A stretch of DNA of 64,000 bases. Origin: SIG307 sp045596385 (GTDB taxonomy: Bacteria; Bacillota; Clostridia; Lachnospirales; Lachnospiraceae). The notes below the pieces were generated by a model. It had not been told where the DNA came from. It was given only the letters and a program-made list of their open reading frames with translations, and searched no databases. The stretch spans positions 186,001-250,000 of the forward strand of contig JAZOCC010000024.1 in NCBI GenBank assembly GCA_045596385.1. Reading direction: 5' to 3'. The position numbers were made by a program, and so were the translations under genes. This document shows positions 8,821 through 16,529 of this stretch, in pieces; the stretch's first letter is position 1; each line of letters starts with the position of its first letter.

Positions 8821-9666
8821 ATGGTAGAGCTGTTTGAACAGGACATCCGCGAAAATGACCGGCAGTCGTCAAAAGGGAATCAGTTAAAATGGCAGAACAG
8901 CGGCATCTGGTACAAGGCGGATTATACCGGCTATGAAGGGCTGGCGGAATATATGATTTCTCATTTGCTATTAAAATCTACGTTAAGCATGGAGGAGTAT
9001 GCACTGTACGATTTGGAGCAAATTCGATATAAGAGTACTGTATACACCGGTGTGAAAAGTGCGGATTTCGTAAAGGGAGACTGGCAGATTATTACGTTGG
9101 AGAGGCTTTTTAAGAATTTCTTTGATGAGAGTCTGTATAAGGCGGTATATCATATTGCGGACTATGAGGAGCGGTTACGTTTTTTGGTCAATCAGGTGGA
9201 ACGGATAACCGGGCTCAGGTCATTCGGTGCTTATATAAATAAGTTGTTGACTATTGATGCATTGTTTCTGAACGAAGACCGCCATATGCACAACATAGCG
9301 GTACTGATGAACGGCGAAGGAGAGTTTTCCTATTGTCCGATTTTTGACCAGGGAGCCGGACTGTTGTCGGATAGCACAATGGATTATCCAATCGGAGGAG
9401 ACACAGTAGCCTATCTACGGGAAGCAAAGGCAAAGACCTTTTGCGACAGCTTCGATGACCAGTTGGATATTTCGGAGAAGCTGTATGGAGGGCAGTTGAA
9501 GTTTTCTTTTACGAAAAAGGATGTGAAGGAACTTTTGAATGCAGCAACCATCTACCCGGCAGAGGTGATAAAGAGGGTAGAGGATGTGATTTACATGCAG
9601 ATGGAGAAGTATGGGTATCTGTTTGGGGAGTATTGTAACGGAAAGAGTATATCAAAGGAACAGTAG
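8821..9666 (+). CDS. HipA/CtkA-like serine/threonine kinase
   Basis: A protein of 281 residues, the size of the compact CtkA-type branch of the HipA superfamily, without HipA's N-terminal subdomain. An N-terminal glycine-rich and lysine segment (SSKGNQLKWQ, then WYKADYTG) is followed by the catalytic loop NEDRHMHNIAV, equivalent to HipA N-x-D-R-H-x-x-N, and by the metal-binding FDQGAGL in place of DFG. The essential Asp, His and Asn are intact, so it should be active. HipA homologues phosphorylate tRNA synthetases or other proteins and can cause growth arrest. Its target is unknown. It is probably controlled by the HTH protein just upstream. Confidence 0.85.
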   Translation: MVELFEQDIRENDRQSSKGNQLKWQNSGIWYKADYTGYEGLAEYMISHLLLKSTLSMEEYALYDLEQIRYKSTVYTGVKSADFVKGDWQIITLERLFKNFFDESLYKAVYHIADYEERLRFLVNQVERITGLRSFGAYINKLLTIDALFLNEDRHMHNIAVLMNGEGEFSYCPIFDQGAGLLSDSTMDYPIGGDTVAYLREAKAKTFCDSFDDQLDISEKLYGGQLKFSFTKKDVKELLNAATIYPAEVIKRVEDVIYMQMEKYGYLFGEYCNGKSISKEQ

Positions 9667-9676
9667 GTGAACGATT

Positions 9677-10339
9677 ATGAAAACAATTGCAATCATTGAT
9701 GATGATATTCATATCGGAGATATGTTACAGGAAGTGCTGACGCAGGAGGGGTATGCGGTTTTGCGCGCATATTCGGGGACAGAAGCGTTATACCTACTTC
9801 CGCAGAAGAAGCCGGATTTGGTACTTTTGGATTTAATGTTACCGGGATTATCGGGAGAAGAGGTTCTTCCGCATATTGAGAACATCCCTGTCATTGTGAT
9901 CAGTGCAAAGGTAGATGTACAGGATAAGGTAAATCTTTTAATGAGCGGCGCTGTGGATTATATGACCAAGCCTTTTGATACGGCGGAATTGCTTGCACGT
10001 ATTGCGGTGCAGTTAAGAAAATCCGAACTGCAGGGAGCGACGTCAACGCTTTCTATCGGAGATTTGAGTTTGGATAAAATGTCGCTTGTGCTCACAATCA
10101 ACGGACAGGAAATAAAACTGACAAGAACAGAGTATGCGATTATGAAGCTTTTGATGGAAAATCCGAAACAGGTCATTGCAAAAAGTGTCCTCTTAGAGCG
10201 TATCAGCATGGATACGCCGGATTGTACGGAGCGTTCTTTAAAACAGCATGTCAGTAATTTACGTAAGAAAATGCAGGATGTAAGCGGTGTGGATTATATT
10301 GAGACTGTGTGGGGGATCGGATTTAAATTGAAATCTTGA
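9677..10339 (+). CDS. OmpR-family response regulator
   Basis: A protein of 220 residues. The receiver domain has the acidic pocket IIDDD, the phospho-acceptor Asp in VLLDLMLPG, and the lysine in TKPFD. The C-terminal winged helix ends in DYIETVWGIGFKLKS. The gene starts ten bases after the kinase gene, with a GTAGGTGA ribosome site. The cognate histidine kinase lies three genes downstream. The four direct repeats overlapping its stop codon and the promoter of the ABC genes are its most likely binding sites. The layout resembles lantibiotic or antimicrobial peptide sensing and immunity modules. Confidence 0.92.
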   Translation: MKTIAIIDDDIHIGDMLQEVLTQEGYAVLRAYSGTEALYLLPQKKPDLVLLDLMLPGLSGEEVLPHIENIPVIVISAKVDVQDKVNLLMSGAVDYMTKPFDTAELLARIAVQLRKSELQGATSTLSIGDLSLDKMSLVLTINGQEIKLTRTEYAIMKLLMENPKQVIAKSVLLERISMDTPDCTERSLKQHVSNLRKKMQDVSGVDYIETVWGIGFKLKS

Positions 10340-10391
10340 CGAAATCTTGACCTTTTTCTTGACCGCTTTCTTGACTTTTGTTTTGTATACT
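10334..10391 (+). promoter_or_regulatory. Four direct TCTTGAC repeats and activator-dependent promoter
   Basis: TCTTGAC occurs at 10334, 10345, 10357 and 10369, a period of 11-12 bases. The last copy ends ten bases before a good -10 (TATACT, 10386-10391), and no normal -35 is present at 17 bases. This is the geometry of OmpR/PhoB/SpaR-type regulators bound as dimers over the -35 position. The probable regulator is the response regulator whose stop codon lies in the first repeat. Confidence 0.75.
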
Positions 10392-10416
10392 GAAGCCAAT
10401 GAAGGAGGAAAAAGAG

Positions 10417-11331
10417 ATGAATTACATTTTACAAACAAGTAATCTGACCAAAAAGTATAAGAGCTTTTGGGCATTAAAAGGACTCAGTATGCATGTTCCC
10501 AAGGGCTCCATTTACGGACTGGTGGGGAAAAACGGAGCCGGAAAGACAACGCTGATTCGTTTGATTTGCGGGTTACAGAAGCCGACAAAAGGTAGTTATA
10601 TTTTGTATGGAGTAAAGAATACCGACAGACGAATCAGTACATCCCGGCGCAGAATGGGTGCAGTTGTGGAAACTCCTGCCATTTATATGGATATGACAGC
10701 AGAGGACAATTTAAAACAGCAGTGTCTGATTCTCGGAGTTCCGACCTATGATTCGATTCCTGCCATATTAGAGTTGGTCGGACTTAAGAATACCGGAAGC
10801 AAAAAAGCCAAACACTTTTCTCTCGGTATGAAGCAGAGATTGGGTATTGCGGTGGCATTGGTCGGGAATCCGGATTTTCTGGTGCTGGATGAGCCGATTA
10901 ACGGCCTGGACCCGCAAGGTATTATCGAGATTCGAGAACTGATTTTAAAGTTAAACAGAGAGTATCAGATTACAGTGTTGATTTCCAGTCACATTCTGGA
11001 TGAGCTTTCCCGTCTTGCCACGCACTACGGATTTGTGGATGACGGACGTATTATCAAAGAAATCAGCGCAGAAGAACTGGAAAGCATTTGCCGAAAGTGC
11101 CTTCATGTGGAAGTTACGGATACAACGGTACTGGCCAGGGTATTGGATGCAAGCGGCCTGACCTATGACATTTTGTCGGATACGGAAGCAAACATTTACG
11201 GAAAAATTAATTTAACCCAATTGATTATTGTGTTACAAAAAGAAGGCTGTGAAGTGATTACCTCCAGAGAGCAGGATGAAAGCCTGGAAAGCTATTTTAT
11301 TAATCTGATCGGAGGTGAACATCATGACTAA
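10417..11331 (+). CDS. ABC transporter ATP-binding protein (bacitracin/lantibiotic-export type)
   Basis: A protein of 304 residues. Walker A is GKNGAGKTT, the signature is FSLGMKQRLG, Walker B is FLVLDEPINGLDPQG and the switch histidine is in ISSHILDE. A C-terminal extension of about 80 residues follows, as in BcrA/SpaF-like proteins. The start is ATG 10417, eight bases after AAGGAGG. It overlaps the permease gene by eight bases. It presumably energises export or removal of a peptide or lipid-targeting compound; the substrate cannot be read from sequence. Confidence 0.92.
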   Translation: MNYILQTSNLTKKYKSFWALKGLSMHVPKGSIYGLVGKNGAGKTTLIRLICGLQKPTKGSYILYGVKNTDRRISTSRRRMGAVVETPAIYMDMTAEDNLKQQCLILGVPTYDSIPAILELVGLKNTGSKKAKHFSLGMKQRLGIAVALVGNPDFLVLDEPINGLDPQGIIEIRELILKLNREYQITVLISSHILDELSRLATHYGFVDDGRIIKEISAEELESICRKCLHVEVTDTTVLARVLDASGLTYDILSDTEANIYGKINLTQLIIVLQKEGCEVITSREQDESLESYFINLIGGEHHD

Positions 11332-12265
11332 GTTATTACGTGCGTGTGTACGCAGATATACTCACAACAGTATAGTTTGGATTGCTGCGATTTTAACTCT
11401 CGGTATCGCTGTCTGTGTTAGTTTCAGTGCAAGGTATACTTTTTATGACGATGCTATGGTGAGTGCCCAAATGGTGATTCATGCCATCATGATTTCCTGG
11501 GTGGTGGGCAAAGAGTTTAAAGAAGGTATTTTTCGAAATAAGGCAATCGTCGGTCACAGCAAGGGCAGCATTTTCCTTGCGGAGTTAATTTCCGGTGCGG
11601 GGATTGCGTTTGTATTGTATTTACTGTATGCAATCATCTTCGTGGTAGTGAATTTCTATGAAGTGCCGTTGCTGCCGATGTCTTTAGTTGTGAAAATCTT
11701 CATCGACTATGTGTTACTTAATATGTGCCTTGCCGCAATTTTTGTGACGGTCAGTTGCTTGCTGTCCCAGCAGGCAATCATTGCCATTGTGAATATTACA
11801 TTTGTGCTTTTGATGATAATCGGAAGTCAGCGCCTCTATGCCGGATTGTCGCAGCCGCAATACTATGAGCTTTATGAGACCAAGAACTCGGAATGGATTG
11901 ATGAGGACGGAAATATCCGGTATAGGGAAGAGAAAATCGAAGGCTCGGAGTATTTGGTGGAGAATCCTACCTATGTGGGAGGAATCAGGCGTCCTGTTTA
12001 TGAGACACTCTACAAGCTTTCTCCTTACGGACATGTTGTGGAATTTGTGTATTTCAACATGGATTGGCACGGGTATGACTATTTTATGAACAATCCGGCC
12101 GATGGTATGACCGGAGAGGAAACTTGGGAACAGGTGATCGGTGACAATGTGTTTACCGATGAAACGATAGAAAAATTCGATACCAACTTGATTTACTCTT
12201 GTATTCTGTTGGTATTGGTAAGCAGTATCGGATACATTGGATTTCGAAGGAAAGAGTTGAAATAA
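11324..12265 (+). CDS. ABC-2-type permease
   Basis: A protein of 313 residues with six likely membrane helices and a large soluble loop between helices 5 and 6 (about residues 180-275), rich in Tyr, Glu and Asp. The start is ATG 11324 after GGAGGTG; the GTG at 11315 is within the ribosome site. The extracytoplasmic loop could take part in substrate or peptide sensing. It is translationally coupled to the ATPase and followed 12 bases later by the histidine kinase. Confidence 0.88.
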   Translation: MTKLLRACVRRYTHNSIVWIAAILTLGIAVCVSFSARYTFYDDAMVSAQMVIHAIMISWVVGKEFKEGIFRNKAIVGHSKGSIFLAELISGAGIAFVLYLLYAIIFVVVNFYEVPLLPMSLVVKIFIDYVLLNMCLAAIFVTVSCLLSQQAIIAIVNITFVLLMIIGSQRLYAGLSQPQYYELYETKNSEWIDEDGNIRYREEKIEGSEYLVENPTYVGGIRRPVYETLYKLSPYGHVVEFVYFNMDWHGYDYFMNNPADGMTGEETWEQVIGDNVFTDETIEKFDTNLIYSCILLVLVSSIGYIGFRRKELK

Positions 12266-12277
12266 AGGAGTGAGAAA

Positions 12278-13189
12278 ATGCTTTTGCCATGGATTTTGTG
12301 CGGTATACTTGCAATCGCTTTATCGGTTGCAATCATCAAAGTGATAATACTGAAAAAGAGCATGAATGAAATCTGCACTGAGTTTAAGCGGAGTCTTGGT
12401 GAGGATACGAATGTGCAGATATCCATATCATCAGGGGACACAACTGCGAGAAATTTGGCAAAGGCAATTAACCAAGAATTATCTCACTTACGCAAATTAA
12501 AGCAACAATATGCAAGCGGAGACCGGGAATTAAAAGAGGCGGTTACGAATATTTCTCATGACCTGAGAACTCCGCTGACGGCAATTAACGGGTATTTGGA
12601 CTTACTTTGTCGGGAAGAGAAAAGCGAAAAGGTTGAAAACTATATTTCCCAAATAAAAAACCGGACAGAGAGTTTAAAGAGCCTGACAGAAGAATTGTTC
12701 CGATACAGTGTGGTTACAACCATGCAGGAACTGAAATCGGAACGTTTGGACATGGTCCGGGCATTGGAGGAGAGTTTACTCTCCTTTTATGCCGTTATGC
12801 AGGAAAAAGGAATACAGCCGGAAATCACGCTTCCGGAAGAACCGGTTTGGTGTGTTATGGATGCGGGAGCAATGAACCGCATTTTATCGAACATCATCAG
12901 TAATGCGGTGAAATATTCCGACGGTGATTTGTCGGTGACCATGGACGAGCGCGGTTGCATTACGTTTTCCAATATGGCAAAGTCCTTAAGTACGGTAGAA
13001 GTAGGGAGATTGTTTGACCGCTTTTATACGGTGGAAGCAAATCGTAGTTCTACCGGCTTGGGATTGTCTATTGCAAAGGTGCTAACTGAGCGTATGGGAG
13101 GAACTATTTCTGCGCAGTATCAAAATGAGAGGTTGTATGTGCTGCTGGATTTTTTTGAACCCTGTCGGATAAGTAGGTTGTATCACTAA
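12278..13189 (+). CDS. Small sensor histidine kinase
   Basis: A protein of 303 residues with one N-terminal membrane helix (about residues 3-27) and no extracytoplasmic sensor domain, so sensing probably depends on the neighbouring transporter. The H-box is ISHDLRTPLTAINGYLDLL, the N-box is IISNAVKYSDGD, then a FDRFYT F-box and GLGLSIAK G-box. The C-terminus ends in an atypical tail (CRISRLYH), and its stop codon lies inside an inverted repeat. That suggests the repeat altered the original end of the gene. It pairs with the response regulator at 9677. Confidence 0.9.
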   Translation: MLLPWILCGILAIALSVAIIKVIILKKSMNEICTEFKRSLGEDTNVQISISSGDTTARNLAKAINQELSHLRKLKQQYASGDRELKEAVTNISHDLRTPLTAINGYLDLLCREEKSEKVENYISQIKNRTESLKSLTEELFRYSVVTTMQELKSERLDMVRALEESLLSFYAVMQEKGIQPEITLPEEPVWCVMDAGAMNRILSNIISNAVKYSDGDLSVTMDERGCITFSNMAKSLSTVEVGRLFDRFYTVEANRSSTGLGLSIAKVLTERMGGTISAQYQNERLYVLLDFFEPCRISRLYH

Positions 13190-13238
13190 AGTGATAGTTG
13201 GTCAATGGATTCTTTTAATAACCAACACTTTAGTGATA
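13181..13238. repeat. Inverted repeat overlapping the histidine kinase stop
   Basis: The left arm (13181-13201) and right arm (13221-13238) match perfectly over 18 bases apart from a four-base ATAG insertion in the left arm. TATCACTAAAGTG pairs with CACTTTAGTGATA, and TTGGT with ACCAA. There is no U-tract, so it is not a normal terminator. It may be a small mobile palindrome or a regulator site. Confidence 0.7.
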
Positions 13239-13323
13239 GCGACGACTTGGGGCGGAGCTGCTTGCGCATGAGAAAAGTGTATGCTAAAATAGAGTTATCA
13301 AATAACAGAAAGGATGAAATATC

Positions 13324-13908
13324 GTGGCAAATAGAGCATATTTATATGCAAAAAAAGGAGATAAAATGGTAGGTATTTCGGAATATAAGTATGGAGTGCC
13401 GATTACATATAAGATTTTGTTGAGTCAAAATACAAGGAAGGTAAAGTCCAAAATATTTAAGAGTCCTTTTAAACTTGCCTTACAAGGGGACTTTGAAAAA
13501 GGAGTAGAATGTCTGTATTGTTTTTTGGAGGAGTTAAAAAAGAGAGGGTATTTTGACGAAGAAGAAATAGATGAGAGTATCAGAGAAACAAAAAGATTTT
13601 TGGAAAGCCATACGGGTTATGAGTGCTTTCATTTAGAAGGAGCAGAAGTATATGAATCTATTCCGTTTATAGGCAATGGAAAAGAATTGCGGAAGATTCA
13701 AAATATAGAGAAGGAGAAGGCGTTGTTCTATCAAATAATGGATGAGGAAAAATCGGAGTATGACAGTAAATACGAAGATATGTCAGAGGAAGAACGAAAT
13801 ACAGAAAAAGGAAAGGAAAAACTACAGAGGATTAAAGATAGAATGATGCGGTATATTGGAATACATGAGTGGACGGATTGTCTTTATTATGAGATTTCAA
13901 AAAACTAA
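13324..13908 (+). CDS. Hypothetical protein starting MANRAYLY
   Basis: A protein of 194 residues, GTG start with AAAGGA upstream. It has no membrane segment or signal peptide and is rich in Lys, Glu and Tyr. The MANRAYLY opening followed by a charged helical body resembles a family of uncharacterised proteins often found near polymorphic toxin or immunity genes. I cannot assign it firmly and no toxin gene is adjacent. Its higher AT content relative to neighbours and its position between two palindromic elements hint at acquisition. Confidence 0.7.
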   Translation: MANRAYLYAKKGDKMVGISEYKYGVPITYKILLSQNTRKVKSKIFKSPFKLALQGDFEKGVECLYCFLEELKKRGYFDEEEIDESIRETKRFLESHTGYECFHLEGAEVYESIPFIGNGKELRKIQNIEKEKALFYQIMDEEKSEYDSKYEDMSEEERNTEKGKEKLQRIKDRMMRYIGIHEWTDCLYYEISKN

Positions 13909-13920
13909 AAGTAAGCAAGG

Positions 13921-13957
13921 GAGCATTCTGTGCAGTACAGAGTGCTCGTCCTTTTTT
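13921..13957 (+). terminator. Intrinsic terminator
   Basis: An 11-base-pair stem (13921-13931 with 13937-13947, one G-U pair), loop GCAGT, then GTCCTTTTTT. Confidence 0.85.
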
Positions 13958-14034
13958 AGTTGCTGGTATGTAAAAAAGGAGGGAATGGTATATCAGCACG
14001 AGCCGAGTTTCCGGCGAAAGGAGTACTAAAGGAA

Positions 14035-14222
14035 ACCACCGCGGGCACTTGGAATTCCTTTTTTGCTTTTCCCGAAGGGTCGCGTCTTTAGCGCAGTCGA
14101 AATCACCTCTTAGCGGTTCTAAGTCTCGAGGTCGCTCCCGAGAGACGTTTAGAACCGGTTAGAGGAAGTTTGACGGAGCGTTGCGATTTGCAAAACAAGT
14201 AATTCCAAGTGCCCGCGGTGGT
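14035..14222. repeat. 188-base palindromic element with 22-bp perfect terminal inverted repeats
   Basis: Positions 14035-14056 and 14201-14222 are perfect reverse complements. Inside, 14105-14126 and 14140-14166 pair again over most of their length, so the whole element can fold into one long branched hairpin. It has no open reading frame and lies between the hypothetical gene and the 3' end of parC. It is not an ordinary intrinsic terminator because no U-tract follows the outer stem on either strand. It could be a miniature inverted-repeat element or a structured RNA. Confidence 0.75.
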
Positions 14223-14265
14223 ATTGGGAAGAGCCCCCAGCCGGGAACCGGATCGTGAGTCCCTC

Positions 14266-16518
14266 TTACAATGCTGCCTTCTGGGCCTTTGCGGCTCTGC
14301 CGCGCATGCGGACTCTTCTGGTGGAAAGTTCCTTTCCGTTATAGGTAAAGGTTTCCACTCTTGCATGGAAGGCGCCGGCAAATGCCAGAGCATTGTCGTT
14401 CTTATCAAAGGTAATGGCTTTCACGCCGCGGCTGGCTTTCTTCAGTTCCGGAACATCCTCCACCGGGAAGGCCAGAGAAGCCATGCCCTCGGTCAAAAGG
14501 ATGACCTTCATGTTGCCGGAAAGCACATCCGTTGCGGACATCATGGAAATGCCGATGACGGTGTCGCCGTCGTCCAGTTTCGTTGCGGCAATCATGGAAC
14601 GGCCGGTTTCGAACTCAATACCGGATACCCGCTTGATAAAGCCGTTTTTGGTAGTAAAGAGGAGCTGTGACTCAAATAAATCTTCAAAGGCGGTGTACAG
14701 CACCGCATCTTCCTTGCCAATCTTGCAAAGAGTATGAATGAGGACACCCTTGTCCTTCATCTTACACTTCGGAATGGCGGAAGCCTTCACCTGGAACATA
14801 TTACCCTGGGCGGTGAAGAGACAAAGCTTATCGTTGTTTTTCATCTTCACAATATGAGCGTATTCCTTTTTGCTTTCTTCGGCGGTTCTGCCGAAGGCTG
14901 CCACGTCGATAGACTTGGTGTAGCCGAACTTATCCACAAGGACATAGATATCTTCGATCTTTTCTTCCACAACGTAGTCGGCTTGTTCCACATTGGCCAG
15001 CTCCGTCTTACGCGGAACCGCGAACTTCTTGCGGAACTCCTTCAGCTGGGTCTTGATGACGCTGTGGAGCTCGTTCTGGTCGGAAAGAATAGTCTTGTAG
15101 GTGGCGATATTGGCGTGGAGTGTATCGCTTTCCTCATGAAGCTTCATGATTTCCAAACCAATCAAACGACCGAGAGGCATGGCAAGGATGGCATCTGCCT
15201 GACGTTCGGTAAAATCCAGCTTTGCAGCCTGCTTTTTGGATGCCTCGGACTTAAACTTAATATCCGTGGTATCCCCGGCGGTCAAACATGCCTTTGCCTG
15301 CTTTACGCTGGTACTGCCCCGGAGAATCTCGATAATCAAATCAATCACATCCGTTGCGCGGATTAAACCGCCTACGATTTCAAGGCGCTCCTCCGCTTTC
15401 TTTAACAGATGCTCGTATTCCTTGGTATAGAGCTCTTCCTGGAACAGTACGAATTCTTCCAAGAGGGTTTTTAAATTGAAAATATACGGCTGTTGTTCCT
15501 TTACGGCAAGCATGTTGACACCATAGGTGTCCTCCAGGCCGGTTTTCTTAAAGAGACCGTTTAATAAATTGTCAATGTCACGGTCCTTCTTTACCTCTAC
15601 TACGATGCGGACATCTTTGGTGGACTCGTCGCGCACATCGTACATCTCTTCGAATACCTTGTCCTTCATCAGCTGGGCAAGATTTTCTACCAGACGGGTC
15701 TTGCTGCCGGCTGCGGTGTACGGAATTTCCGTAAAGACGATGTTCTTTCTGCCACCGTCGCTGTTTTCGATTTCATATTTGGCGCGGACCTTAATCTTTC
15801 CTTCGCCGGTGGCGTAGATGGACGGCAAAATGTCGGCATTGGTAATGATACCGCCGGTCGGAAAATCCGGTCCCTGAATGTGGCGCATGAGGCCTTCCAA
15901 GGTGATGTTCGGCTTGTCCAAAATGGCAATGGCCGCATCAATGACCTCTCCCGGGTTGTGAGGCGGCATATTGGTGGTCATACCTACCGCAATACCGGTG
16001 GTGCCGTTAATTAGTAAGTTCGGCAGCATGGCCGGAAGCACCTTCGGCTCCTTTTCGCTGTTATCAAAGTTTGGCATAAAGTCTACGAGACCTTGTTCCA
16101 AATGGGAGAGGAGCGTCATGGCACCTTCCGAAAGGCGGGCCTCGGTGTATCGCATGGCTGCGGCACCGTCACCGTCGATGGAACCGAAGTTACCGTGACC
16201 GTCGATTAGCGGAATGGCCAGGGAATAGTCTTCGGACATGTGTACCAATGCATCATAAATGGAAGAGTCACCGTGCGGGTGATATTTACCCATGGTGTCA
16301 CCGACGATACGGGCACTTTTACGATGTGGTTTCTTCGGGTCCAAGCCTAATTCCATCATGGAGTACAGGATACGTCTCTGAACCGGCTTTAGGCCGTCTC
16401 TGACATCCGGAATGGCACGGTCGATAATGGTGTTGACCGCATAGTCACGGAAGGAGGTCTTCATTTCCTCGGAATAATCCAACTGAATTAAGTTGCTGTT
16501 TTCAAAATTCTCAGACAT
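14266..16518 (-). CDS. parC: DNA topoisomerase IV subunit A (ParC)
   Basis: A protein of 750 residues. The N-terminal half is the GyrA/ParC breakage-reunion domain with the catalytic tyrosine in AAMRYTEARLS and the quinolone-region string PHGDSSIYDALVHMS. The C-terminal half carries the beta-pinwheel repeats typical of topoisomerase A subunits. The start is ATG 16518 with AAGGAGG upstream, and it follows parE by 11 bases on the same strand. Together with ParE it should form the heterotetramer that decatenates replicated chromosomes. A second gyrase-like role cannot be excluded from sequence alone. Confidence 0.93.
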   Translation of the reverse strand: MSENFENSNLIQLDYSEEMKTSFRDYAVNTIIDRAIPDVRDGLKPVQRRILYSMMELGLDPKKPHRKSARIVGDTMGKYHPHGDSSIYDALVHMSEDYSLAIPLIDGHGNFGSIDGDGAAAMRYTEARLSEGAMTLLSHLEQGLVDFMPNFDNSEKEPKVLPAMLPNLLINGTTGIAVGMTTNMPPHNPGEVIDAAIAILDKPNITLEGLMRHIQGPDFPTGGIITNADILPSIYATGEGKIKVRAKYEIENSDGGRKNIVFTEIPYTAAGSKTRLVENLAQLMKDKVFEEMYDVRDESTKDVRIVVEVKKDRDIDNLLNGLFKKTGLEDTYGVNMLAVKEQQPYIFNLKTLLEEFVLFQEELYTKEYEHLLKKAEERLEIVGGLIRATDVIDLIIEILRGSTSVKQAKACLTAGDTTDIKFKSEASKKQAAKLDFTERQADAILAMPLGRLIGLEIMKLHEESDTLHANIATYKTILSDQNELHSVIKTQLKEFRKKFAVPRKTELANVEQADYVVEEKIEDIYVLVDKFGYTKSIDVAAFGRTAEESKKEYAHIVKMKNNDKLCLFTAQGNMFQVKASAIPKCKMKDKGVLIHTLCKIGKEDAVLYTAFEDLFESQLLFTTKNGFIKRVSGIEFETGRSMIAATKLDDGDTVIGISMMSATDVLSGNMKVILLTEGMASLAFPVEDVPELKKASRGVKAITFDKNDNALAFAGAFHARVETFTYNGKELSTRRVRMRGRAAKAQKAAL

Positions 16519-16529
16519 GGGACACCTCC

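Noticed and set aside
14035..14222. Integron attC site
   Set aside because: The ends lack the RYYYAAC/GTTRRRY pattern, no integrase or cassette is present, and the outer stem is too perfect for attC.
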